Part shown: piece by piece, positions 9,387 to 16,714 of the stretch | How positions within the stretch are numbered: position 1 is the stretch's first letter | How the letters are laid out: each line of letters starts with the position of its first letter | Assembly (NCBI GenBank): GCA_947474705.1 | Contig: CANJJS010000020.1 | Coordinates: 1 to 64,000 of the forward strand | Length of the DNA: 64,000 nt | Direction of reading: 5' to 3' | Source of the DNA: Acetobacteraceae bacterium | GTDB taxonomy: Bacteria; Pseudomonadota; Alphaproteobacteria; Acetobacterales; Acetobacteraceae | Made by a program: the position numbers and the translations under genes | Notes under the pieces: generated by a model | Databases searched by the model: none | The model's input: the letters and a program-made list of their open reading frames with translations, nothing else | What the model was told of the DNA's origin: nothing

Positions 9387-9889
9387 GCGCGAGGTCTCCG
9401 GATCGTGGCCCAGAAGGCGAAAGTGGAGAATGCGGTGGCGAGGATTAGGTTCATCTGGGCCATGGAAACGGGCAGGCCGCGGAGAAGATAGGTCGGATCG
9501 TCGCAGGGTTTGGCGGGGGCCGCGGGCATGCGGGCGAGCATGTCGGCGATGGAACCTCCGCCGCTGAATTTCGGCGCGGCGCATTGGGGCAGGGGGGAGG
9601 GCCACCAATGGAATTCGACGCCCACATGGATCGCGCCGAGGACGGTGCCGGCCAGCATGGCGATGGCGGTGAGGCCAAACGCGGCGCGGGCCGGTTTTCC
9701 GGGCCAGATCGCCGCGAGGAAGCCCAGACCGGCGACGATCCGATACGGCCATCGCTCCCAAAGGCACAAGGCGCAGGGCACCAGCCCGCCCCAGGACTCG
9801 GACCCATGGGCGATTCCGAGCGCCAGGGCCGCGACCAACGCGGTGGTGAGACCGAGTACGCGATCTGACGAAACAGCCATGGCCGCCAT
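9383..9889 (-). CDS. dsbB: disulfide bond formation protein B (DsbB family)
   Basis: This four-helix inner-membrane protein (168 residues from the ATG chosen) reoxidises periplasmic DsbA and passes electrons to quinone. It shows both required cysteine pairs: C39-A-L-C42 in the first periplasmic loop (PCALCLWERWPY) and C103/C129 in the second. Quinone reduction fits with the downstream coq7, which makes ubiquinone. A GTG eleven codons upstream (9922) keeps the frame open, but the ATG at 9889 gives a more usual N-terminus; a third option is the ATG at 9880. Confidence 0.88.
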   Translation of the reverse strand: MAAMAVSSDRVLGLTTALVAALALGIAHGSESWGGLVPCALCLWERWPYRIVAGLGFLAAIWPGKPARAAFGLTAIAMLAGTVLGAIHVGVEFHWWPSPLPQCAAPKFSGGGSIADMLARMPAAPAKPCDDPTYLLRGLPVSMAQMNLILATAFSTFAFWATIRRPRA

Positions 9890-9955
9890 GTGCTCTTGGC
9901 GGCGCCGTGGCGCAAGGGCCACTGAAAGATGCCGGTCGCGGCGTTCGGCGGTTAC

Positions 9956-11689
9956 TTACGTGGTTTTAAGGGTTGTCAGGTTTTCGGGCCGCGAGCCGCG
10001 AGCCGCGCGCTTCGCGGGTTGGCTTTTCGTTGGCTCTGCCTGGACCTTGGCCCAGGTGTCGCGGAGGCCTGTGGTGCGGTTGAAGACGGGGCGGGATGGG
10101 GTGCTGTCGCGGTCGCGGCAGAAATAGCCGAGGCGTTCGAATTGCACGGCGGCGCCGATGGGCGCGTCCGCCAAGGCGGGTTCCAGCAGGCAGTTCGACA
10201 GGATTTCGACGGAGGCCGGGTTCAGGTCCGCCATGACATCGCCTTCCGCGCCGGGGTTGGGGTGGGCGAAGAGGTGATCGTAAAGCCGGACTTCCGCGGT
10301 CACGGCATCGGCGGCGGCGACCCAGTGCATGGTGGCCTGGACTTTGCGGCTGTCGGGGGCGTTGCCGCCTTTGGTGGCGGGGTCGTAAGTGCAGCGTAGC
10401 GCCAGGATTTCGCCGTTGGGGCCGCGGTCGATGCCGGTGCAGGTGATGAAAAAAGCGTAGCGCAGGCGAACTTCCTTGCCGGGCGCGAGGCGGAAGAATT
10501 TCTTCGGTGGGTCTTCCATGAAGTCTTCGGCTTCGATGTAGATCTCGCGGCCGAAGGTTACTGTACGCGTGCCGGCGGACGGATCGTCGGGGTGGTTGAT
10601 GGCCTCTAATGTTTCGGTCTGGCCCTCGGGGTAATTTTCGATAATCACCTTTAATGGTCGCAGCACGGCCATGCGGCGTGGCGCGGCCGGGTTCAGCGTG
10701 TCACGGATGGCGGCGTCGAGTTGCTGGACATCGACGGTGCTGTAAGCGCGAGCGACGCCGATGCGGCGGACGAATTCTCGCAACGCGGCGGCGGGGACGC
10801 CACGGCGGCGGATGCCCGCGATGGTCGGCATGCGGGGATCGTCCCAGCCGGAGACATGATTTTCCGAGACCAGCCGCGTCAGAATCCGTTTCGACAGCAC
10901 GGTGTAGGTGATGTTCAGGCGGGCGAATTCGTATTGGCGCGGGCGCGAGGGGGCGGGGATGTTGTCCAGCAGCCAGTCGTAGAGGGGTTTATGGTCCTCG
11001 AATTCCAGGGTGCAGACGGAGTGGGTGATGTGCTCGATCGCGTCGGACTGGCCGTGCGCGAAGTCGTAGGTCGGGTAGATTTTCCAGGCGTCGCCGGTGC
11101 GGGGGTGGTGAGCGTGCAGGATGCGGTAAAGGACGGGGTCGCGCAGGTTCATGTTGCCTGACGCCATGTCGATTTTCGCGCGCAGGACGCGGGCGCCGTT
11201 GGGGAATTCGCCGGCCCGCATGCGGCGGAACAGGTCCAGGTTTTCGTCCACGGACCGGGTGCGGAAGGGGCTGTTCTGGCCGGGTTCCGTCAGGGTGCCG
11301 CGCTGGGATCGCATGGAATCGGGCGGGGTGTCGTCGACATAGGCCAGGCCCGCGTGGATCAGGTGCTCGGCCCAGTTGTAGAGCTGCTCGAAATAGTCGG
11401 AGGCGTAATAGAGGTGTTCGCCCCAGTCGAAGCCCAACCAGCGGACGTCGCGCTGGATGGAGTCGATGAACTCCTGTTCTTCCTTGACGGGGTTGGTGTC
11501 GTCGAAGCGCAGGTGGCAGGCGCCGCCGAACTCGGCCGCGACGCCGAAATTCAGGCAGATCGACTTGGCGTGGCCGAGATGGAGGTAGCCGTTGGGTTCC
11601 GGCGGGAAGCGGGTCGCGACGGTTTGGGTCCGCCCGGACGCAAGGTCGGCGCGGACGATATCGCGGATGAAGTCGGTGGTCTCGGACAT
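9956..11689 (-). CDS. glnS: glutaminyl-tRNA synthetase
   Basis: This class I aminoacyl-tRNA synthetase (577 residues) attaches glutamine to tRNA-Gln. The start of the Rossmann domain has RFPPEPNGYLHLGHAKS, with the HIGH-type motif HLGH at 37-40, and CLNFG follows. The KMSKS-type loop is VLSKR near residue 270. The eukaryote/gamma-type GlnRS features RFDDTNP and the anticodon-binding beta barrels follow. The protein ends in a basic tail (KSQPAKRAARGSR), an addition relative to the E. coli enzyme. Most Alphaproteobacteria make Gln-tRNA by transamidation, so a dedicated GlnRS is worth noting. It is a single gene between two minus-strand units. Confidence 0.95.
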   Translation of the reverse strand: MSETTDFIRDIVRADLASGRTQTVATRFPPEPNGYLHLGHAKSICLNFGVAAEFGGACHLRFDDTNPVKEEQEFIDSIQRDVRWLGFDWGEHLYYASDYFEQLYNWAEHLIHAGLAYVDDTPPDSMRSQRGTLTEPGQNSPFRTRSVDENLDLFRRMRAGEFPNGARVLRAKIDMASGNMNLRDPVLYRILHAHHPRTGDAWKIYPTYDFAHGQSDAIEHITHSVCTLEFEDHKPLYDWLLDNIPAPSRPRQYEFARLNITYTVLSKRILTRLVSENHVSGWDDPRMPTIAGIRRRGVPAAALREFVRRIGVARAYSTVDVQQLDAAIRDTLNPAAPRRMAVLRPLKVIIENYPEGQTETLEAINHPDDPSAGTRTVTFGREIYIEAEDFMEDPPKKFFRLAPGKEVRLRYAFFITCTGIDRGPNGEILALRCTYDPATKGGNAPDSRKVQATMHWVAAADAVTAEVRLYDHLFAHPNPGAEGDVMADLNPASVEILSNCLLEPALADAPIGAAVQFERLGYFCRDRDSTPSRPVFNRTTGLRDTWAKVQAEPTKSQPAKRAARGSRPENLTTLKTT

Positions 11690-11724
11690 GCGGAGGGAAC
11701 CCAGGGGCAGTGCGGGGGGCCGGT

Positions 11725-12612
11725 CTACCGGTCCCGCAGCTTCGGGTCCAGCGTATCGCGCAGCGCGTCGCCAAAGAGGTTGATGCCGAGGACCGACAGC
11801 ATGATCGCCACGCCCGGGAAGATGGCGATCCAGGGGGCGGTGGAGGCGTATTCCTCGGCGCCGCCTTGCAGCATCAGGCCCCAGGCGGGGACGGGTTCCT
11901 GCACGCCCAGGCCCAGATAGGACAACGACGCTTCCGCGAGGATGGCCTGGCCGACGAAGGCGGTGACCATGATCAGGAACGGCGCCATCACGTTCGGCGC
12001 CATGTGGCGCAGGATGATGCGGACATGGCCGTATCCCATGGCGCGGGCGGCATCGACGTAGGGGACTTCGCGGATGACCAAAGCGGCGGAGCGGACGACG
12101 CGGGCGCAGCGGGGAATCAGCGGGATGGTGATGGCGATGATGACGTTATGCACGCCGGTGCCGAAGATGGAGACGATGGCGAGGGCCATGATGATCAGCG
12201 GGAAGGCCATGATCACGTCGAAGACCCGTTGCAGGATCATGTCCCAGACTCCGCCGAAATAGGCGCTGCCGACGCCGAGGACCAGACCAAGGATGCCGCC
12301 GACGAAGGCCGATGACAGGCCCACGATCAACGCCGTGCGGGCGCCGAAGACGATGCGGCTGAACAGGTCTCGCCCGAACTGGTCGGTGCCCAGCAGGTGG
12401 GTGAGCGAGGGGGGCTCGGTCATGGCGGCGAAGTCGTTGGCGGTCGGGTTGAAGGGCGCCAGGGCCTCGGCGAAGAGTCCGGTGATGGCGATGACGACGA
12501 CCAGGAACAGGCCGAATGTGCCCAAGGGCTCGCGCCGGAGGAAGCGGAGGATGCGGGTGACGACGGGCGGGCGGAGGTCGATGGCGTCGGGGTCGGCGGT
12601 CGTGGCTGACAT
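11725..12612 (-). CDS. ABC transporter permease, DppC/OppC type (second system)
   Basis: This 295-residue permease carries LLGTDQFGRDLFSRIVFGARTAL near residues 78-100 and the EAA-loop region DAARAMGYGHVRIILRHMAPN, both typical of DppC. Six hydrophobic segments are visible, and a proline/glycine-rich VQEPVPAWGLML loop precedes the last. It follows its DppB-type partner by 12 bases and ends 35 bases before glnS. It shares the architecture of the pair at 5255-7116 but not close sequence, so the two are separate systems. No ATPase gene is in the neighbourhood. Confidence 0.88.
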   Translation of the reverse strand: MSATTADPDAIDLRPPVVTRILRFLRREPLGTFGLFLVVVIAITGLFAEALAPFNPTANDFAAMTEPPSLTHLLGTDQFGRDLFSRIVFGARTALIVGLSSAFVGGILGLVLGVGSAYFGGVWDMILQRVFDVIMAFPLIIMALAIVSIFGTGVHNVIIAITIPLIPRCARVVRSAALVIREVPYVDAARAMGYGHVRIILRHMAPNVMAPFLIMVTAFVGQAILAEASLSYLGLGVQEPVPAWGLMLQGGAEEYASTAPWIAIFPGVAIMLSVLGINLFGDALRDTLDPKLRDR

Positions 12613-12624
12613 GGGGCGGCCCGA

Positions 12625-13596
12625 TCAATTGAAACGAATACGCGGGTCGAGCCAGCCATACAGCAGGTCGACCGCGAGGTTGGTGAACACGAACACCGCC
12701 ACCGTCAGCATCACCAGCGCCTGTGTCAGCGTGTAATCCTGGTTCTGCACGGCCTGGACGAACAGGCGTCCCACGCCGTTGAGGTTGAAGACCTGCTCCG
12801 TCACCACCAGGCCGCCAATGAGAAACGCGAACTCGATGCCGATCAGCGTGACAATCGGCAAAAGCGCGTTTTTCAGGGCGTGGCGGTTGATGATCAGCTT
12901 GTTGATCAGGCCCTTGGCGCGGGCTGTCCGGATATAGTCTTCCTTCATGACCTCCAGCATCGCGGAGCGGGTCATGCGCATGCTGACAGCGGCGTAGCGG
13001 TAGCCGACGGTCAGGGCGGGGAGCGCCGCCATCGACAGATTATGGATCGGGTCTTTCCAGATCGGCACGTAATCGATGGGCGGCATCCAGGGTTTGCCGC
13101 CGATCCAGTTGGTGAGGTCCAGGATCAGCAGCACGGAGACAATACCCAGCCAGAAGGACGGTGTGGCGATGCCGCCGATCGCGAAAATCCGCACGGCGAC
13201 ATCCAGCCAACTGTTTTGTTTCAGCGCGGAGATGGTGCCCAATGGAATGGCCAGCCCGACGGCGACGACCGTGGCGAGAATGGCGATCTCCAGCGAGATC
13301 GGCAGCCGCGCCGCGATCTCCGTGATCACCGGTTTGCCGGACCACATGGACGTCCCGAAATCGAGCCGGATCGCGCCCCACATGAAGTCCAGGAACTGCA
13401 CGATCATGGCGCGGTCGACGCCAATTTCCTTATGGCAGGCGGCCAGGGCCTTGGGGTCGAACGACGCGCCGCCGCCGCCCAAGCGGACGAGGCAGATATC
13501 CCCGGGGATCAGGCGCATCAGCAGAAAGACCAGCGCGGCGGCGCCGATCAGGGTCGGAATCGTCAGCAGCACCCGTTTCGCGACATATTGAAACAT
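12625..13596 (-). CDS. ABC transporter permease, DppB/OppB type (second system)
   Basis: This 323-residue membrane protein begins MFQYVAKRVLLTIPTLIGAA with the N-terminal helix and MRLIPGDIC typical of DppB. The EAA region reads KEDYIRTARAKGLINKLIINRHALKNALLPIV. It differs from many DppB proteins in a longer first periplasmic loop that includes a run of glycines (RLGGGGASFD). Its ATG directly abuts the stop codon of the solute-binding protein gene, so the order is binding protein, DppB, DppC in one operon. If the binding-protein frameshift is real, these two genes may be expressed less through loss of translational coupling. Confidence 0.88.
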   Translation of the reverse strand: MFQYVAKRVLLTIPTLIGAAALVFLLMRLIPGDICLVRLGGGGASFDPKALAACHKEIGVDRAMIVQFLDFMWGAIRLDFGTSMWSGKPVITEIAARLPISLEIAILATVVAVGLAIPLGTISALKQNSWLDVAVRIFAIGGIATPSFWLGIVSVLLILDLTNWIGGKPWMPPIDYVPIWKDPIHNLSMAALPALTVGYRYAAVSMRMTRSAMLEVMKEDYIRTARAKGLINKLIINRHALKNALLPIVTLIGIEFAFLIGGLVVTEQVFNLNGVGRLFVQAVQNQDYTLTQALVMLTVAVFVFTNLAVDLLYGWLDPRIRFN

Positions 13597-15196
13597 CTAT
13601 TTGTCCAGCCAGATATTGGCGAGGTCCTGATTGAGATAATGGCTGGTGCTGATCTTCCAGCCCTTCACATAGGAGCGGATCGGCAGGATGCGGTAGAACC
13701 ACAATGTCGGGAGTTGATGCGCGCCGACCGAAATCACCTGGTTCTCATATTCGCGCATCAGCACACGGGCTTTACCGGGGTCGGTTTCCCTGACCAGGCG
13801 GTTATAGATTTCGACCTGTTTCGGGTCGTCGTGGTAAGCAAAATTTTCCGGGTAAAGCTCGTGCGGCAGATAACGCCCGACATCGGCGATGGGGTTCACC
13901 ACCATCTGGCAGTTGGCTTCCATGGCCAGGGCGAAATCGCCCGCGCGCATCGAATCGAGCCAGGGTCCGGTGGGGACGATTTTCTGCGTCACGTTGACAC
14001 CGATCTTTCGAAATTCATCGACCAGCCAGGTGCCGACGATGATATAGGGCTGATCGACGTTGCGGTTCAGCATTTCGACCGACAGACCCTCCGCGCCGGC
14101 CTCGCGCAGCAGGCGGCGGGCTTCGGCGCGGGATTTCTCGATATCGGTGGCGAAGCCGGGCATGGCGGCGAGGTCTTGCTGGCTCGCCGCGAACTCGGAC
14201 CCCGGAAAAACAACACCGCCGACAGTGCGGACGATGGCGATTTTTTGCAGCGCCTTGGCACCGGCCCATTGATCCACGGCCATGAACAGCGCCTTGCGCA
14301 CGCGGACGTCGTCGAAGGGTTTGCGTTTGTGGTTGGGCGTGAACACGTTGCCGCAGTTCCAGTCGCTCTCCTGGACGGTAATCTGATCGCCCAAACGCTT
14401 CACCAGTTGATCGCGGCCGGACGGCGAGTTGCCGCGGAACTCCAGCGCGGCGCGATCCGCCATCACCGCATCGACGCGGGTCTGTTGCTTCGGCGCGAAG
14501 ATGGCGTTGAAGCCGTCGAGATCACGGTTGCCCCGCGTGATAATAATCCGGATTGCGCACCCCCGACACCGACTGGCCGATTTCGTATTTGTCGAGCTTG
14601 AACGGGCCCGAGCCCAGGATGTTGCGTTCGTAATAATGCGCGTCTTTTTCCAGGATCTGACCCGAATAAATATAAGCCCACGGATCCGCCAAAGCGGGCA
14701 CGAAGGACAGCGTGGCGAATTTCAGGCGGAAAATCACCGTCTCGGCGTCGGGGTCCTCGATTTTATCGACCATCAAATAGCTGTTCTGCCGCGCGCTGAC
14801 CGTGCCCGCAGGCGGCGAGACAATCCGCCGCCAACTGACCGCGACATCGCGCGCGTCGAGCGGCGAACCGTCGTGGAATTTCACGCCCTTGCGGATTTTG
14901 AACGTCCAGGTCAGCCCGTTATCGGTGGGCTTCGGCATCTCCGTGCAGAGATCGCAGACGAAATCAGTCGTCGAGGACGGGTTTTCCGGATTGACCCGGA
15001 TCAGCACCGAATAAAACGGTGCCGTCGCGTGCAGCACCGCATACGTCGTCTCCCGGTGCCCGTCCAAACTCGGCCCGCCATCGGCGGCGATCATGTAATT
15101 CAGCACACCCCCGCGCTTCGGCGCGTCGGCGGCGGGCACGGCGGCACCAAACCCCAGGGACAGGAACAAGGCGGCGAGGACAAGGCGGATGGACAT
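13597..15196 (-). pseudogene. ABC transporter solute-binding protein (DppA-like), one-base frameshift
   Basis: Two abutting frames together make one periplasmic binding protein of family 5. The first (from ATG 15196) has a signal peptide MSIRLVLAALFLSLGFGAAVPAADA and runs to RNPDYYHAGQP, then meets TGA at 14522-14524. The second resumes at once as LDGFNAIFAPKQQTR and runs to the stop at 13597. Removing a single base, the C at 14523 on the plus strand, gives QP-Y-LDGF, which is exactly the family consensus. So this is one gene broken by a one-base insertion, either a real recent mutation or a sequencing error. The permeases of the same operon are intact. Confidence 0.85.
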
Positions 15197-15384
15197 GCTG
15201 GCTCCCTGACCGACACTTTTCGGGCGATCTTATCGCGGCCTCCTTACCGGTCCCGCCGGGTCCATACAAGCATCGGCCCAGCGCACACCGCCGCCGCCGA
15301 TCTGAGATTGACGCGGCTTCGGGGCGTCCGTCACGATGGCGCACCGCGATAGGCAACCCGCTGGCTGGAATCCGCTTGGACAGT

Positions 15385-16458
15385 GTGCTCGAACTCCCTT
15401 TGGACCAGATACTCCGGGGCGACTGCATCGATTTGATGCGGATGCTGCCCTCGGGGTCGGTGGACTGCGTCTTCGCGGACCCGCCATATAACCTGCAATT
15501 GCGGGGCGAGTTGCGCCGCCCCGACGACAGCTTGGTCGATGGAGTCGACGACGACTGGGACAAGTTCCAGGATTTCGCGACGTACGACACATTCACGCGG
15601 GACTGGCTGACGGAGTGCAAGCGCCTGTTGCGCAAGGACGGGACGCTGTGGGTGATCGGCTCCTACCACAACATTTTTCGCATTGGCGCGATCCTCCAGG
15701 ACCTGGGCTTTTGGGTGCTGAACGATGTGGTCTGGCGCAAGTCCAATCCGATGCCGAATTTCCGCGGCCGCCGCTTCACCAACGCCCACGAAACCCTGAT
15801 CTGGGCTGCCCGCGGTAAAGAGGCGCGGTATAAATTCAACTACCAGGCCATGAAGGCGCTGAACGACGACGTGCAAATGCGCAGCGACTGGCTGATCCCG
15901 CTGTGCACCGGCCCCGAGCGCATCCGTAACGGCCACGGCCTGAAACTCCATCCGACGCAGAAACCCGAGGCTCTGCTCTATCGCGTTCTGCTGTCCAGCA
16001 CCGGTCACGACGACATCGTCCTCGACCCCTTCGCCGGCACCGGCACCACCGCCGTCGTGGCCAAGCGTCTTGGCCGCCACTTCATCGCCATCGAACGCCA
16101 CCCGGCCTATGTCGAGGCCGCCTGGGTGCGGGTGCTGCGGACGCGCCGTGGCTCGGACGAGGGGATCGCGATGTCGCCGACCAAGCGCGACGCGCCGCGG
16201 ATTCCGTTCGGCACGCTGGTGGAGCAAGGGCTGGTGCCGCCGGGCACACACCTGTTCGACCGGCGGAAACGGGTTAGCGCGGTGGTGGGGGCGGACGGGA
16301 CGATCTCGGTGGGGGATACAAGAGGGTCGATCCATAAGGTCGGGGCCGCGGTGCAGAACGCGCCGACGTGCAATGGCTGGACGTTCTGGCATCTGGAGCG
16401 GGATGGGGCGTTGGTGCCGCTGGATACGGTTCGGGTGGCGGCGTTGGCGGGGGGGTAG
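15385..16458 (+). CDS. ccrM: cell-cycle-regulated adenine DNA methyltransferase CcrM (GANTC)
   Basis: This beta-class N6-adenine methyltransferase (about 357 residues) is expected to methylate GANTC. It shows DPPYNLQL at 32-39 (catalytic DPPY), then the CcrM-specific VDDDWDKF, WVIGSYHNIFRIG and PMPNFRGRRFTNAHETLIWA, and the SAM-binding DPFAGTGTT from residue 214. From about residue 270 a C-terminal domain (IPFGTLVEQGLVPPG ... WTFWHLERDG) matches the RAMA/DNA-recognition domain of CcrM. No ATG fits the N-terminus. A GTG at 15385 giving VLELPLDQIL is the best start; TTG at 15376 is an alternative. One GAATC site, itself a GANTC sequence, lies at 15368-15372 just ahead of the start. Confidence 0.92.
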   Translation: MLELPLDQILRGDCIDLMRMLPSGSVDCVFADPPYNLQLRGELRRPDDSLVDGVDDDWDKFQDFATYDTFTRDWLTECKRLLRKDGTLWVIGSYHNIFRIGAILQDLGFWVLNDVVWRKSNPMPNFRGRRFTNAHETLIWAARGKEARYKFNYQAMKALNDDVQMRSDWLIPLCTGPERIRNGHGLKLHPTQKPEALLYRVLLSSTGHDDIVLDPFAGTGTTAVVAKRLGRHFIAIERHPAYVEAAWVRVLRTRRGSDEGIAMSPTKRDAPRIPFGTLVEQGLVPPGTHLFDRRKRVSAVVGADGTISVGDTRGSIHKVGAAVQNAPTCNGWTFWHLERDGALVPLDTVRVAALAGG

Positions 16459-16468
16459 GGCGGCGCGT

Positions 16469-16575
16469 CGCCATCGTCAACCGGTTCTCGAACGCCGGCG
16501 TCCGGTGCCGTCATAACGCGTCGCGCGCGTTGGCGCCGGTCGTCATGTCATTCAACTGGATACCGTAATACAGGC
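16469..16575 (-). pseudogene. 3' fragment of a duplicated 2-oxoglutarate oxygenase gene
   Basis: The minus strand reads YGIQLNDMTTGANARDAL, then a TGA (plus-strand 16511-16513), then RHRTPAFENRLTMA. This aligns without gaps to the C-terminus of the intact oxygenase at 19356-19988 (YSIQLNYMTTDTKARSEL, R, RHRLSAFVKRLTMA). The stop falls exactly where the intact protein has arginine, so a CGA-to-TGA type change is likely. Similarity fades upstream of the YGIQ residues, near 16575. The copy lies right after the ccrM stop, just as the intact gene lies right after the FG-GAP gene stop. The rest of the gap up to 16714 holds no recognisable gene and probably carries the FG-GAP gene promoter. Confidence 0.8.
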
Positions 16576-16714
16576 CCAATATCGGCGCCGGCATCGGCCG
16601 GACACCGGCGAGGGAAACCGACGATTGCCGGACCCGGGAGAATGGAGTTACATTCCGTCATAATAACAGCCGTTCGTGCCTGCCCCGTCCACACCGCAAC
16701 GCGGGAACCTGCTC

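Noticed and set aside
12880-14601. 573-residue plus-strand frame opposite the DppB/SBP genes
   Set aside because: Antisense shadow without recognisable motifs.
15368-15372. GANTC site before ccrM as a methylation-controlled promoter element
   Set aside because: Such a five-base site is expected every few hundred bases by chance; one copy without a recognisable promoter is not enough.
15019-15384. Upstream extension of ccrM in the same frame
   Set aside because: The added residues are Arg/Pro/Ser-rich, run into the start of the divergent binding-protein gene and do not resemble any CcrM N-terminus.
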